Of a stretch of DNA of 64,000 bases, positions 50,271 through 60,036 are shown piece by piece (within the stretch, counting starts at the first letter, position 1; each line of letters opens with the position of its first letter). The translations under genes were made by a program, and so were the position numbers. Origin of the DNA: Strobilurus pachycystidiatus. Lineage: Eukaryota > Basidiomycota > Agaricomycetes > Agaricales > Physalacriaceae. The stretch covers positions 1,674,001 through 1,738,000 of the forward strand of contig JAHLMK010000004.1 in assembly GCA_019915135.1 (NCBI GenBank). Reading direction: 5' to 3'. The notes below the pieces were generated by a model. The model searched no databases, was not told where the DNA came from, and worked only from the letters and a program-made list of their open reading frames with translations.

Positions 50271-50392
50271 AGCGGCTTCTCGTGCTGTGTTCTTGCATTA
50301 TGATACCCTAATTCTATCCTTCGTCTGGCTCTGACCACTTTCCGGCAGTCATCGTACTCAGTAACTTCTCTTCGAGTCGATCCAGAGTCGAT

Positions 50393-50750
50393 CTAGGCGA
50401 TATCTTCAATCTTCCACTTCAAGTTCTGTGGAACGAGACCGCGCTCATCACTTTTAAAACCCAACAAGCCACTTTCGAAAGCGATTTGCCTCCAGTCCTC
50501 ATTCATCGGTAAATGTACGTATCTCCAGCCATCCCAACGGTGATAGAACACTCCGCAAAATAAATGCGATCATCTGGCGTCGTTGATAATTGGTCTCGAT
50601 TACAGGAACCTTGAATACCAAGTCCGCTCAAGAGCGGGTCAATGGCCTTGGCGATAGAAGCTTGGAACCGTAGCTGCTCAGTTGACCTTTTCACCCTTAG
50701 CATATCGCGCCGCCCGATTATCGAGGTACAGTGGCAGGCGCTCAGCTCTA
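50393..50750 (-). pseudogene. 3' fragment of an unidentified gene cut at the repeat junction
   Basis: Two coding-like exons on the minus strand join as SIAKAIDPLLSGLGIQ plus VFYHRWDGWRYVHLPMNEDW, then QIAFESGLLGFKSDERG and NLKWKIEDIA before a TAG at 50393-50395. Intron donor GTTCCT and acceptor GGAG are weak. Upstream the coding-like frame (RLPLYLDNRAARYAKGEK) runs to about 50750 and meets the inner end of the right repeat arm, where matching sequence begins. No start codon with a convincing N terminus is present, so I read this as the 3' part of a gene truncated by the duplication. The family is not recognised. Confidence 0.4.
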
Positions 50751-51420
50751 CGACTAGTGAGTCAAATCATCATTTTGCCAGTTGAATCCGAGGACTCGCA
50801 GACGAAATGTAAACTTCTTCGAGGCGTGGCTGTTTTCAGTACATGTACCAATCGCATATTGTGCGACTCGAGCGGGTACTTACGCCCCTCACTGTGCCAG
50901 ACCTCAAGTTCTCCGTCTACATTACACCAGTTTGCCGCTCGTCGTGTCATGAGTGACGACAGCGGACTGCCATCTATCCACTCAGTGCCGATGTTTAGAC
51001 GGAAATGAATGCTCTCCTATTGCTCTTATATGTGCAACACGAAGTACAACAAGGTAATTGACATACACGAGACCAGAGACCCTTACGGAAAAGGGTGAGT
51101 TTTGACGCGACGTCGATGGATGTGATCAAGGTAGGAGTCTTCTCAATACATTGTTCCAAGCATTCACTCTGTCATGACCGCAGCGGTGCGTCTTCCACGT
51201 CAAAGGTCTATCTCGCGAACCAATCTATGTGTCCCGCCTCGCATGATGCAGTCATCAGCACATGGGCAATGTCGGATATTGATTTGTTCGAACATTCTGC
51301 ACCGTTTCTAATCGCTTCAGCGCTCCATTTCGATCTCTCCCGGGATCATGTTCGCTTCCCAGTCCTACGCATCGGAGGACTAATGGACAAGTATCTTTCA
51401 GGCTCGGATTGCTTCAAACA

Positions 51421-51427
51421 TATAAAA
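51421..51427 (+). promoter_or_regulatory. TATA box of hydrophobin C
   Basis: TATAAAA, 74 bp from the ATG at 51501, the same spacing as for A, B and D. Confidence 0.73.
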
Positions 51428-51500
51428 TGCTCGAGGACGTCTCCTCGATTCTTCACTCGAACCCAGCAGCAGTTCAAGTACTCTCTCAATTCCTCTAAAC

Positions 51501-51928
51501 ATGCAGTTCAAATTCGCCACCCTCACCGCTCTTGCTCTCGCCACCCTCGCGGCCGCCACCCCAACTCCCCGCACTGAGCCCACTGGCCCTCAGTGCTGCA
51601 ACAGTGTTGTCCCGGCTTCCAATGCCGGCGTAACCACTTTATTGGGCCTTTTGGGCATCGTCATTTCCGACCTCAATGTCCTCGTTGGTCTTAACTGCTC
51701 GCCCATCACCGTCATCGGGTCTTCAAGCGGTGCTTGGTAAGTATCTCTTCCATAAAATGACACCAAATACTCATACTTTGCTTTCAGCTCTACCAACACC
51801 GTCACCTGCACCGACAACTCCCATGGTATGGCCCAATATATTGTTCTGTGTCGGTCACCGAACGGTTCGCTGACGGTTCCTTCACAGGCTCACTCATCTC
51901 CATTGGTTGTATCCCCATCACCCTCTAG
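51501..51928 (+). CDS. Hydrophobin C, class I type with six cysteines
   Basis: Three exons (51501-51736, 51788-51825, 51888-51928) give 104 aa. The signal peptide and mature part have the same amino-acid sequence as hydrophobin B except near the C terminus (IGCIPITL instead of IGCLPITL). Cys positions: QCC, LNC, GAC, VTC and IGC; Cys1 and Cys6 are absent. The first intron splits a Cys codon (TG/C), so reading through it loses Cys5 and hits a stop. Class I features kept are [22 protein letters not shown] and the SLISIGC end. Facing outward from the central region, opposite to B. Confidence 0.87.
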
Positions 51929-53157
51929 ACATCGGGGTACCGGTTAGATGGAAGGAATGTGGAGTCCTGGCTACGTTGAGGCGAGACGATGGTTGTGTTC
52001 GTGATCTGAGTCTTGTTTGACGAGCCTACATTCTCTTCTGTTGGAATGAATCTTAAGCTTGTGCGGTGTTTACCACTTTCTAGTTCCAGAGCTCGAAACG
52101 AGTTTGATGTAAATCAGAGATACAACATGCTAGCTCTTAAGCGCAAGCTAGCATCACCGTAGATTCAAGTCTTTTGGACAACTACCACTGGTACTACGGG
52201 TAATCCTTCGTACCATATCTCATTGCTGCAGTAAGTGACACTTGTGTTGTGGTTAGAGCGTTGCTGTCCTAATGATGCGAGCATGTCCTAACAAATCGAG
52301 CGCGATTGCGTTCCAAGCCCACGTGGGGGCGGCGCAACCTTATTAGGGCGAAATGCGGCGCGAGTGCGCGTCGGCTGTTTCCGGTCCTTCTTTGCCTCCA
52401 ACCACGTATAGTTGACTGACCAGTAAGCTTCCAGACACATATGCTGATGATTTCGATGCACGCTGGACATGACTTGGAATGCTTGCTGCCCAATTTGCGT
52501 TGTTCCAAGTCGTGTTACCACTGAAACAAACTACGGTTCATCACGATGCCATGGCCTCATGTGGATCGTGTGCATCATTTGGTATACGCTGCGCTGAGGA
52601 CCTCTCAAGGTGTACGGTGTATCTGGGCCGACGAGGGAGACTCATAAACGAGACGTCTCGAAGCAGAAACCGTTACGGAAATGGGTGCGACTTGACCGGA
52701 CGTCGATGGGTGTGATGATCAAGGTCAGAGTCTTCTCAATACATTGTCCTAAACCTTCACTCTACCATGACCTCAGTGATGAGCAGGCGATGAGTCTTTT
52801 CATGTCAAAGGTCTATATCGCAAACCTTGCGCCAACCAATCTCTGCGTCCTTCTCTCGTGATGACCGCGCGTTCACTCTGTCATGACCTCAGCGGCGTGT
52901 CTTCCACATCAAAGGTTTATCTCGCGAACCTGTCGCCAACCAATCTCTGCGTCTCGAAGTCTTCATCACAAGGGCTATGTTGAAAATATTGAATAGTTCG
53001 AACAGCCTCCACCGTTCCTAACTGCTGGTGTGCGCTCCACTCTTGAATGCGCTCCACTTCGACATCGCCCGGTCTCATGGTCGCTGCCCAAGCCTGCGCA
53101 TGCTGAGGACTAATGGACGAATCATCTCGAGTCTGAGGCCCGCAATGCTTCAAGGCG

Positions 53158-53164
53158 TATAAAA
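53158..53164 (+). promoter_or_regulatory. TATA box of hydrophobin D
   Basis: TATAAAA, 74 bp from the ATG at 53238, with the same GGCTCGACGAGGACTCC context as hydrophobin A. Confidence 0.75.
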
Positions 53165-53237
53165 GGCTCGACGAGGACTCCTCAGTTCTTCACTCGAACC
53201 CAGCAACAGTTCAAGTACACTCCCAAAGCCTCTAAAC

Positions 53238-53666
53238 ATGCAATTCAAACTCGCCACCCTCACCGCTCTTGCTCTCGCTACCCTCGCGGCCGCCACCCCT
53301 GCTCCCCGCAATGATGCCCCCCCTGCCACTGCGAATGAGTGCTGCGAGAGTGTAGTCCCGGCTACCGACCCCTCCGCAGTTGCCACATTGGGCCTTTTGG
53401 GCATCGTCCTCTCCGACCTCGATGTCCTCGTTGGTCTTGACTGCACGCCCATCACCGTCATCGGGTCCTCGACCGGTGCTTGGTAAGTAGCTCTTTCAGA
53501 TAGTTACAGGCAAATACTCATGCATTGCCTTCAGCTCTACCAACACCCTCTCCTGCACCGACAACTCCCATGGTTTGGCCCATCATCTCGTTCACTGAAG
53601 CGGTTGCTGACGGTTCCTTCTCAGGCGAACTCATCTCCATTGGTTGTGTCCCCGTTACCGTCTAAA
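53238..53666 (+). CDS. Hydrophobin D, class I type with six cysteines
   Basis: The partner of hydrophobin A. Three exons; signal peptide [20 protein letters not shown], then [60 protein letters not shown] and [12 protein letters not shown] ending at TAA 53666. Six cysteines; Cys1 and Cys6 absent as in the other three. It lacks the glycine run of A (N-terminal arm NDAPPATAN). Intron 2 has the donor GTTTGG, weaker than the GTATGG in A-C, but the frame needs it. About 104 aa. Confidence 0.85.
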
Positions 53667-54173
53667 TATTGGGTACCGGTCAGATGGAAGGAATGCGGAG
53701 TCTTGGCTACGTTGAGGCGAGACGATGGTTGTGTTCGTGATCAGAGTCTTGTCGGATGAGCCCTACGAAGCGTACTTCGACACTTTATGAACTTTTTGGA
53801 ATGATACTTTGTGCCCTGTCAACCGATTCTTAGTCTTTGAGCTTGAGGCAGTCAAAAATACATAAGTCTGGTACTGAACTCAAATTTTTAGCTTGCATCA
53901 CCGTCATGCAGATCTGGATGACTGATGGCTACGGGGTGGCTACGGGATGGCTCGACAAGCTGACATCAAGTCGACGCGTATCATTGTCTTGGATCAGGTC
54001 AACTACGTCCTGAAATAAATGGAGGCTTTGCGGAATATTGGATGACCTTGAGTATGAATGCACGAGTTTAGAATGAAGTTCAGTACTGTAGTTGAGAGCG
54101 ACGCGCTTTCATGTGAGCCATCAATCCAGGAAAGGAAATATGGGCTGCTTGGTCCGTGCGCAGGGAGAGAGGG

Positions 54174-54181
54174 TACAAATA
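54174..54181 (+). promoter_or_regulatory. TATA-like box of U1-like RNA copy 1
   Basis: TACAAATA at -33 to -26 from the predicted RNA 5' end at 54207. The box and the CCAGGAAAGGAAAT block (-81 to -68) keep the same spacing in copy 2. Confidence 0.5.
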
Positions 54182-54206
54182 GCGTGCGCGAACATGCGAA
54201 CACCTC

Positions 54207-54382
54207 ATACTTACCTTGATGGCACAAGTCCCTTCACGTCCCGGATCTGTGGGCCATGGAGACCCTCCATAGCACGGCGACCTTGTCCATACAGAGGGTG
54301 TCTGTGGCTTGTATAGGCTCCGGCTTATGCACCGTCTCAATATTTTCCTGTCCCACTTTGGCCACTCTGGCTGGGTGGGCCT
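54207..54382 (+). ncRNA. Candidate U1 snRNA, copy 1
   Basis: U1 pairs with 5' splice sites in the spliceosome. The predicted RNA begins ATACTTACCT, the invariant U1 5' end. Directly after it GATGG can pair with CCGTC just before the Sm region, as helix H does. Between them lie hairpins: GGCACAAGTCC/GGATCTGTGGGCC with UCACG in its loop (U1 stem-loop 1 has AUCACGAAG), ATGGAG-ACC-CTCCAT, and ACAGA-GGGTG-TCTGT. After an AATATTTTCC Sm-like stretch comes a strong terminal hairpin (CCCAC, TTT, GGCCA, CTC, TGGCT, GG, GTGGG), then T8. Length about 176 nt (animal U1 164). The Sm site is not canonical. The TATA-like box sits 26-33 bp upstream. The alternative is a dispersed repeat with a chance match. 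Confidence 0.55.
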
Positions 54383-54643
54383 CTTTTTTTTGGTCGGGAG
54401 GCTGCTCTAACCCTAACCCTAGTAACATGCGCCACAGAGTATACATCTTTACACCCGTATATACAATACAATCCATCATTCAAAGACGCAAGATCTCATG
54501 TAATTCCCATAACTTGAATCCGGTCCGCCAGAAGGTGTAGGACAATGCGACACAATGTAACAGTAGTATCTCAAAACTTCAAGTCGGAGTCAAAAGGTGC
54601 AAGTAGAAATAAAAATATAATAGATCCTCATTCCCTTCATAGC

Positions 54644-57600
54644 TTATATCGCTGATTTCCTACGATAATGCATGACTAATTCAGCACTCTGCCGCCATAC
54701 ATACTGCCTGACCGCAGCAAGGCTCATGTCCAACGGCAACAAGATATCGTTGCATAGAATCTCGTACACACTCTCCGGCGGCTTAGCAGCGTTGGTCAGA
54801 ATATGATGAGGCGATGTTGTGTTCACCTCGAAGGAACCACGCGAAGTGGTCCTTGACAGTGGTGTAATCTTTTCCAGTTTCTCATGAACCTAAGGGATGC
54901 TCAGAACTGGCTGGGGAAATGGCAAGAAAGAGACATACGTGCAATATGAGCTTGCGCACTCTCAAGAACCGGTTTGCCGTCAACTTGGATTGTGTTCTAT
55001 GCCATGATGAGTATCCAATCATCCCGGAAAAGACAGACGTACGTATTGATCAACTCAGGAAGCTCCTCGCGCCAAGGTAAGAGAACGAAGCTCAGCTTGA
55101 CCTGAGCAGGAGCCGGTGGAATCTTATTGGTCAAGAGGAACTCGAGCAACCACATCGGCAACGTCTGTTCCAGCTCAATGACGCGTCTCCTCGCATCAAC
55201 CTCGTCTCCCGAATGCGAGAATGACAGATGTGGCTGACCATGATACCGAACCGTCCATCCACCCCACCCGTCTTCTTCCGATATCATAACATGCAGACCC
55301 GGAGGGAACGCATGCACAGGCGCGTCATTAGCGGGTGGCGCATTGAACGACTGCGCAAGTAGCGTATCCAGCGCCGTCTTCGGTTTATCGTCCTGCTTAT
55401 CCTCGTGCTTAGCCGGCATGGGCGTCGTCGAATCCTCAGGCTCTGCCACCGGCGCCGAGGACGACGGCTGGATCAGCTCGCTCGTCGGTCTCGCGTTCTT
55501 ACTCTTCCCAAAGTTCTTCAAGCGGCCCATGAGACCCCCACCAGGGCTAGCGGCTACCTCCGAGCGATCTTCAGAAACCGAGATCGAGTTCTGGCGCTTG
55601 ACTGTGAAATAATCATCGCCGCCCTTGGAGGAGTCGAGAGTGGTCGATCGCATACGACGGTGGGTCTGCATGGGTGTAGCGTCGTTCGCAGGGATAGTTG
55701 GCAGGGCGGGATTCGGGAGGGACATCGGTGGGATGGGGACGGGGGTAGTGACGGCTTGGATTGGTATGAGCGGGGTCCGTAACGAGGCATGTTCGTAGGA
55801 CGGCGAATGCGATGCATTCATAGCGACAACCATATCAGGCGCGCAAATGACATTGTGCCCCAGGGACATGTACGGCTCCAGAGGAGTTTCACGAGAGTGA
55901 TGTGAACGTCGTTTGATTCGGCTTTCCTCCTTCAAGAAACCGAGAAAGAGATTTCGGACGACCCATTTGCCAAGGTTGACTGCAAAGAGATGTCAGGGAA
56001 ACGTCGGAAGGTCCAGTTGTTACTTACTTTTGCTCTCGTCAGTGAAATTTGGACGCCCTCGGAACCCAACCTCGTCAGCGTACACCTCAGCTTCGAAACA
56101 CCGATCGCTGATGTGTACTGACAAGACACCAGCCTTGGTATCAGCAGAAGCCCAAGGGGACACGACGGCTTCGCCCTCTATCCTCTCCCTCACCAATTCC
56201 AGCGCCTCTCTCGCGCTGTGAGCATGCGCACAATGGTGCTCATCATGCTCTGCATCTGACAGTCCCTGTAGCACTCCCTTCCCATACACACCCCGGCACA
56301 CACCCCGAGCTAGATCCCACACAGCAACCTCTCCTCGAGTGTCGACCGTCAAGGCATGTACCCTGTCGTTGAGTATCAAGGCTCTGACCAAACCAGGAGC
56401 CCCCGTTATCATTTCAGATGGCGCCTTGAGCAAAGGTTTTGCCTCAGAAGCGAGCTCCCGTGCATGATAAGCCGCCTCCGCAGAGTCATGTTGAGATGGC
56501 GATGGGCTCATCGTAGAGTTCTGAGGCTTGAACGACATCACCGATGCGGCTGAGTAGAGCGTAGCAACTTCAGGATCTTTCCCACCAGCAGTGTAGGGAA
56601 ATGGTGATATCAGCTTGATGAGTGACTCGTAGGGAATGCCATAGAGCGTCCCATCCTCCTCTTCCTCGTTCTTGAGAACCATAGAAGGAGCCTTCAGAGA
56701 AGTTTCGTCCGTGCTCCGTTTCTTTATTGTCGGCGGGCGAGTCTCATACGGAGATGTCACTTCCAGACTGATGTCGCTGTAGTCCTTCCGAAGCGCGAGA
56801 GCCCGATACGAACGTCGCTGAGGCACTGCCCATTTCCGGATACTAGAATCGTTTCCAGATGCGGTCCACAACATCTGGTCGTCCAGCGCAACAATTGCGT
56901 TTACCCCGCCAGTTACGTCAGGAGCGCCATCCTCGACGCCATCTCTACACAAGACAACACATTCGCCCTCGGCAACATCTGCACACCCTTCGACGTCTAC
57001 TCGGCACACCCAGCCCGCACGGTCACCAGAGTAAAAGCACTCGAGCGACGGCGATGAGGAGAATAGATTCCAGACACTCTCGTCATGGTGGGTGAAAGTG
57101 TGTAGACACCGCTGAGACGCAAGGGACCACAACTTGATTGACGCATCCGCGGACCCCGTAAGCAGATACCGGGCGTCTTCACTAATGAGAATAGCGCGAA
57201 TGTTGTCCGTATGGCCGACTAGTTTACTCGTGCGTTTACCCGACCGGGGATCCCATAGTCGTACAACCCGCTCCGGAGAACCTGAGGCGATGGTCTTGCC
57301 AAATGGATCGGCAGCGATAGCGTACACGGAGGACTTTGGCGCGGACGCATCCAGAGGATTGAGAGTTACGATAGGATCAGAGTTCCGCGACAGGTCCCAG
57401 AGTTTGATGGTGCGGTCGAACGAGCCAGACGCGATCCACTTCTGTGAGGAGCATTGGGCCAAACATCGGACAAAGTCTGAATGGGCGCCAATTTTGGAAG
57501 GCTGGGTATCTGACGAATGAGGATTCCAGGCTTTGATCGTTCCGTCGGAAGAGGCGGTCACGACGGTCTGGTTAGAGTTGCATAGGATGATGTCGTTGAT

Positions 57601-58231
57601 CCAGTCCATGTGTGCTTGCGTAGATTGGCGGAATTTGCTGGGCTGCGAGTCGTCTGAGGCCAACGAGTGCAGGCAATGAGAAAAGACTGACCTGTGGGGG
57701 GCTGTCCGGATCCATTTCCCATGAAGGATGCAATACTTGAGACGGTCTCCGCCGTTTGTTGAAGGGGGCCACATCGCCGAGAACATCTCCGTCGCTGACA
57801 ATCCGCTCTTCCTCGCCGTCATCATCGTCTATCACGTCGTCGTTCCAGCCGGTCATCATCTCCCAACGTCTGCCACTCCGAATCCGCCATTTCTCTTCGT
57901 GCTCTTGGTCCCACTCCGCACGCCTGCGCCGCATACTGACGCCCAGATCCCAGCCCAATACCAAGCCATCTCTGCCGCCCGAGTACAGTATGCCTTCCGG
58001 CGCATCTCGTCCTTCCAATACGGTCGTGTCATCCAGTGCCAACGCCGACACTCCGAGACGATGCTGGGTGCCTGGGGGAGACTGGTTTGGTGATGAGGTG
58101 GATTCGAGGGGGACAAGAAGAGGTCCTGGACGTCCTATGCGAGATACGTCGTGCGGTGGGAGGGCAAGTCGCGGCACTGGCACGGGAGATGGCGAGAGAA
58201 CGTAGGAGACACGGCGTTTGGGAGCAGTCAT
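54644..58231 (-). CDS. WDR48: WDR48/Bun107-like WD40 protein, activator of deubiquitinases
   Basis: WDR48 (UAF1; S. pombe Bun107, yeast Duf1) binds and activates USP1/12/46-type deubiquitinases. The N terminus (ATG 58231) is Ser/Pro-rich with one early blade (GILYSGGRDGLVLGWDLG). Regular WD repeats follow: DWINDIILCNSNQTVVTASS, DGTIKAWNPH, HSDFVRCLAQCSSQKWIASG, SFDRTIKLWDLS, VYAIAADPFGKTIASGSPER, HTDNIRAILISEDARYLLTG, SADASIKLWSLA, and later LDDQMLWTASGNDSSIRKWA and LVRALILNDRVHALTVDTRG. The C-terminal DUF3337-type region includes NFTDESKSK-VNLGKWVVRNL, KLSFVLLPWREELPELIN and a last exon ending HYRRKSAI. About 1,100 aa; human WDR48 is 677, but fungal members are longer. Both U1-like RNAs point inward at this gene from its two sides. 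Confidence 0.87.
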
Positions 58232-58565
58232 GCTGAATTACTGGTGGGTGACGGCACAACGGAGCGCCTCTGTTGGAATGGACGTCTACAGATACAGCAG
58301 AGAGACAGAGTGAGAGAGCGACGGGCGCATATCAAGGTCGCTCGCGGGGGCGATGGTGATGGTGAGGGGTACAGCGCGTTCAACTCGACCCCACGAGATA
58401 CCACAATACGTGCCTGGCCGGCGTTTACCGGGAAAGTTCCGTCTCTGAATTGTGTTATCCTCAAGCTAGAAGGTTGTGCTTCGGTTGCTACAATGATATC
58501 TCTGATAGCTCTGGCATCCAGAATGTCAAGTAAAAATGACACAGTATTACGATGGATGTAGTACA

Positions 58566-59020
58566 GTGCTACTACGTGTGGCGCATTGACCTACACCTTC
58601 TTGCGAACCGGATTCAAGTTATGCGAATGAGGACATGAGATCTTGCATCCTTGAATGATGGATTGGATTGCCTTGTATATACGAATGTAACAAAGTATAC
58701 TATGTGGCGCATATTGGCTAGGGTTAGGGTTAGAGCAGCCTCGCGACCAAAAAAAAAAAAGAGGCCCACCCAGCCAGAGTGGCCAAAGTGGGACAGGAAA
58801 ATATTGAGACGGTGCATAAGCCGAAGCCTATACAAGCCACAGACACCCTCTGTATGGACAAGGTCGCCGTGCTATGGAGGGTCTCCATGGCCCACAGATC
58901 CGGGACGTGAAGGGACTTGTGCCATCAAGGTAAGTATGAGGTGTTCGCATGTTCGCACACGCTATTTGTACCTCCCCTCCTCGCGCACGGACCAGGCAGC
59001 AGAGATTTCCTTTCCTGGTT
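58566..59020. repeat. Right arm of the small inverted repeat around WDR48
   Basis: Reverse copy of 54124-54565, upstream of the WDR48 start. Differences include a longer A/T run (12 instead of 8) and small indels. The telomere-like motif CTAGGGTTAGGGTTAG is at 58718-58733. Confidence 0.8.
58763..58937 (-). ncRNA. Candidate U1 snRNA, copy 2
   Basis: Inverted second copy of the RNA at 54207-54382, about 175 nt. It keeps the ATACTTACCT 5' end, the GATGG/CCGTC pairing, the internal hairpins and the terminal GC-rich hairpin, followed by T12. One of the few changes within the RNA is CCGAAG for CCGGAG on the other strand's reading. The TATA-like box is at 58963-58970 and the upstream block at 59005-59018, with spacing identical to copy 1. 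Conservation of promoter plus RNA argues that at least one copy is used. Sm site reservations are as for copy 1. Confidence 0.55.
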
Positions 59021-60036
59021 TGATGCTCTGATGCGCATCTGCCATTCACGCCCTTTACTCTTCTGCTGTCATACAAGATCGATTGTCATTCACTACCAAC
59101 TCCCAGGCTGAAAAGAAGAAAAACCTGGAAGTATTATACTTGGATCCATGTGGCTCGCCGACACAACTGGACCGTCTCTCTTGATGACTAGATCTTTCCT
59201 GACTTGCGCGACAACCATCAGCGTCGGCGTTGCACTTTGAAGCACTCCATCGCATGGCATCTCAACAGCTCCTCCGTTGGGAAAGGCGGCCGGTATGCGT
59301 CGACAAAGCACCTGAGTCTGTGTATCTATTCACGTCTCTGCACTGTATTTGCCAAGATCAGAGCGCCGGGAGAATCGCCTGGCTTAGTCTTTGCTTGCTG
59401 CGCCATCGCGGGCGAAGACTGATGCCGTCGCTCATCGAAACACTACTGCCGCACGCATACTTGGTCGTGATTTCCTTTGGTCTGCTTCCGGGTACCTCAG
59501 CTCGGTTGTAGACGCAAGGCTGTATCGCGCAGTCTCGGTCTGTGCACACATATTGGGTCGGTAGTGCACTGAGCCGCTGCTATACAAACGTCGCAGCTTC
59601 TCCGAGGACGAAACAAACTCCATACGGGTCAGACAAGCGAGTTATGCAATGCTGGCTGACTGGCAAGGCAAATCATCCCCAATGCCGAGCGCGGCCGCAA
59701 TCTACAGAAGACGTTCCTGCCCTTGGGCGGAGCTCGAGCAGCGGTCGTTCTCCTGGACTCGGACTAACCCAGGTCTTGTATGCTCGGGCATGTATCACGA
59801 GCAGGGGAAGTGATGTTAGAGCGAGGTGGAACGGAGTAACAAAGTTGACTGGAGCTATTTTATAAATGGCGACTTGGCGACGAGGCTCTACCTACTTGTC
59901 GTCGTTGTCGCCACAGTATCTTTCGCTTCTCGACTCCAGTTGCTCAGCGCATCAGTCAGTATTGCTTTCTTTGTTTCCTACACTCAAAGCTTAACCATAC
60001 CCTCCCGCTACTCTAGACATAACCACAAACATCATA
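59021..60036. other. Intergenic region, no supported gene
   Basis: About 1 kb. Frames such as 59230-59511 (plus) and 59432-59623 (minus) overlap and resemble nothing known. It should contain the promoter of the next membrane protein gene. Confidence 0.35.

Larger units (their letters stand above)
50752..53850. repeat. Right arm of the large inverted repeat
   Basis: Reverse-orientation copy of 35637-38806 holding hydrophobins C (partner of B) and D (partner of A). Order is mirrored: the 50752-51010 stretch, gene C, spacer with the 180-bp module (about 52265-52450) and the roughly 105-bp tandem (about 52740-52960), gene D and its 3' flank. Homology fades near 53845 after ACCGATTCTTA and GAGCTTGAGGC. 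Confidence 0.85.
54124..54565. repeat. Left arm of the small inverted repeat around WDR48
   Basis: About 440 bp repeated in reverse at 58566-59020. It carries a conserved upstream block (CCAGGAAAGGAAAT at 54126-54139), a TATA-like box, the U1-like RNA, a T8 run, a telomere-like motif (CTAACCCTAACCCTAG, about 54406-54421) and a shared stretch ending AGAAGGTGTAGG near 54539. Confidence 0.8.

Noticed and set aside
35637..53850. Inverted repeat as a transposon with terminal inverted repeats
   Set aside because: The arms contain intact host-type hydrophobin genes, the inside holds unrelated housekeeping genes, and no transposase or target-site duplication is visible.
54080..54340. Minus-strand frame repeated with high similarity at 58651-59031
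   Set aside because: Both frames lie inside the duplicated U1-like RNA block; their similarity comes from DNA duplication, not protein selection, and there is no known protein match.
54405..54421. Telomeric repeat as evidence of a chromosome end
   Set aside because: Only about two and a half units, flanked by normal genes on both sides, and duplicated within an internal repeat.
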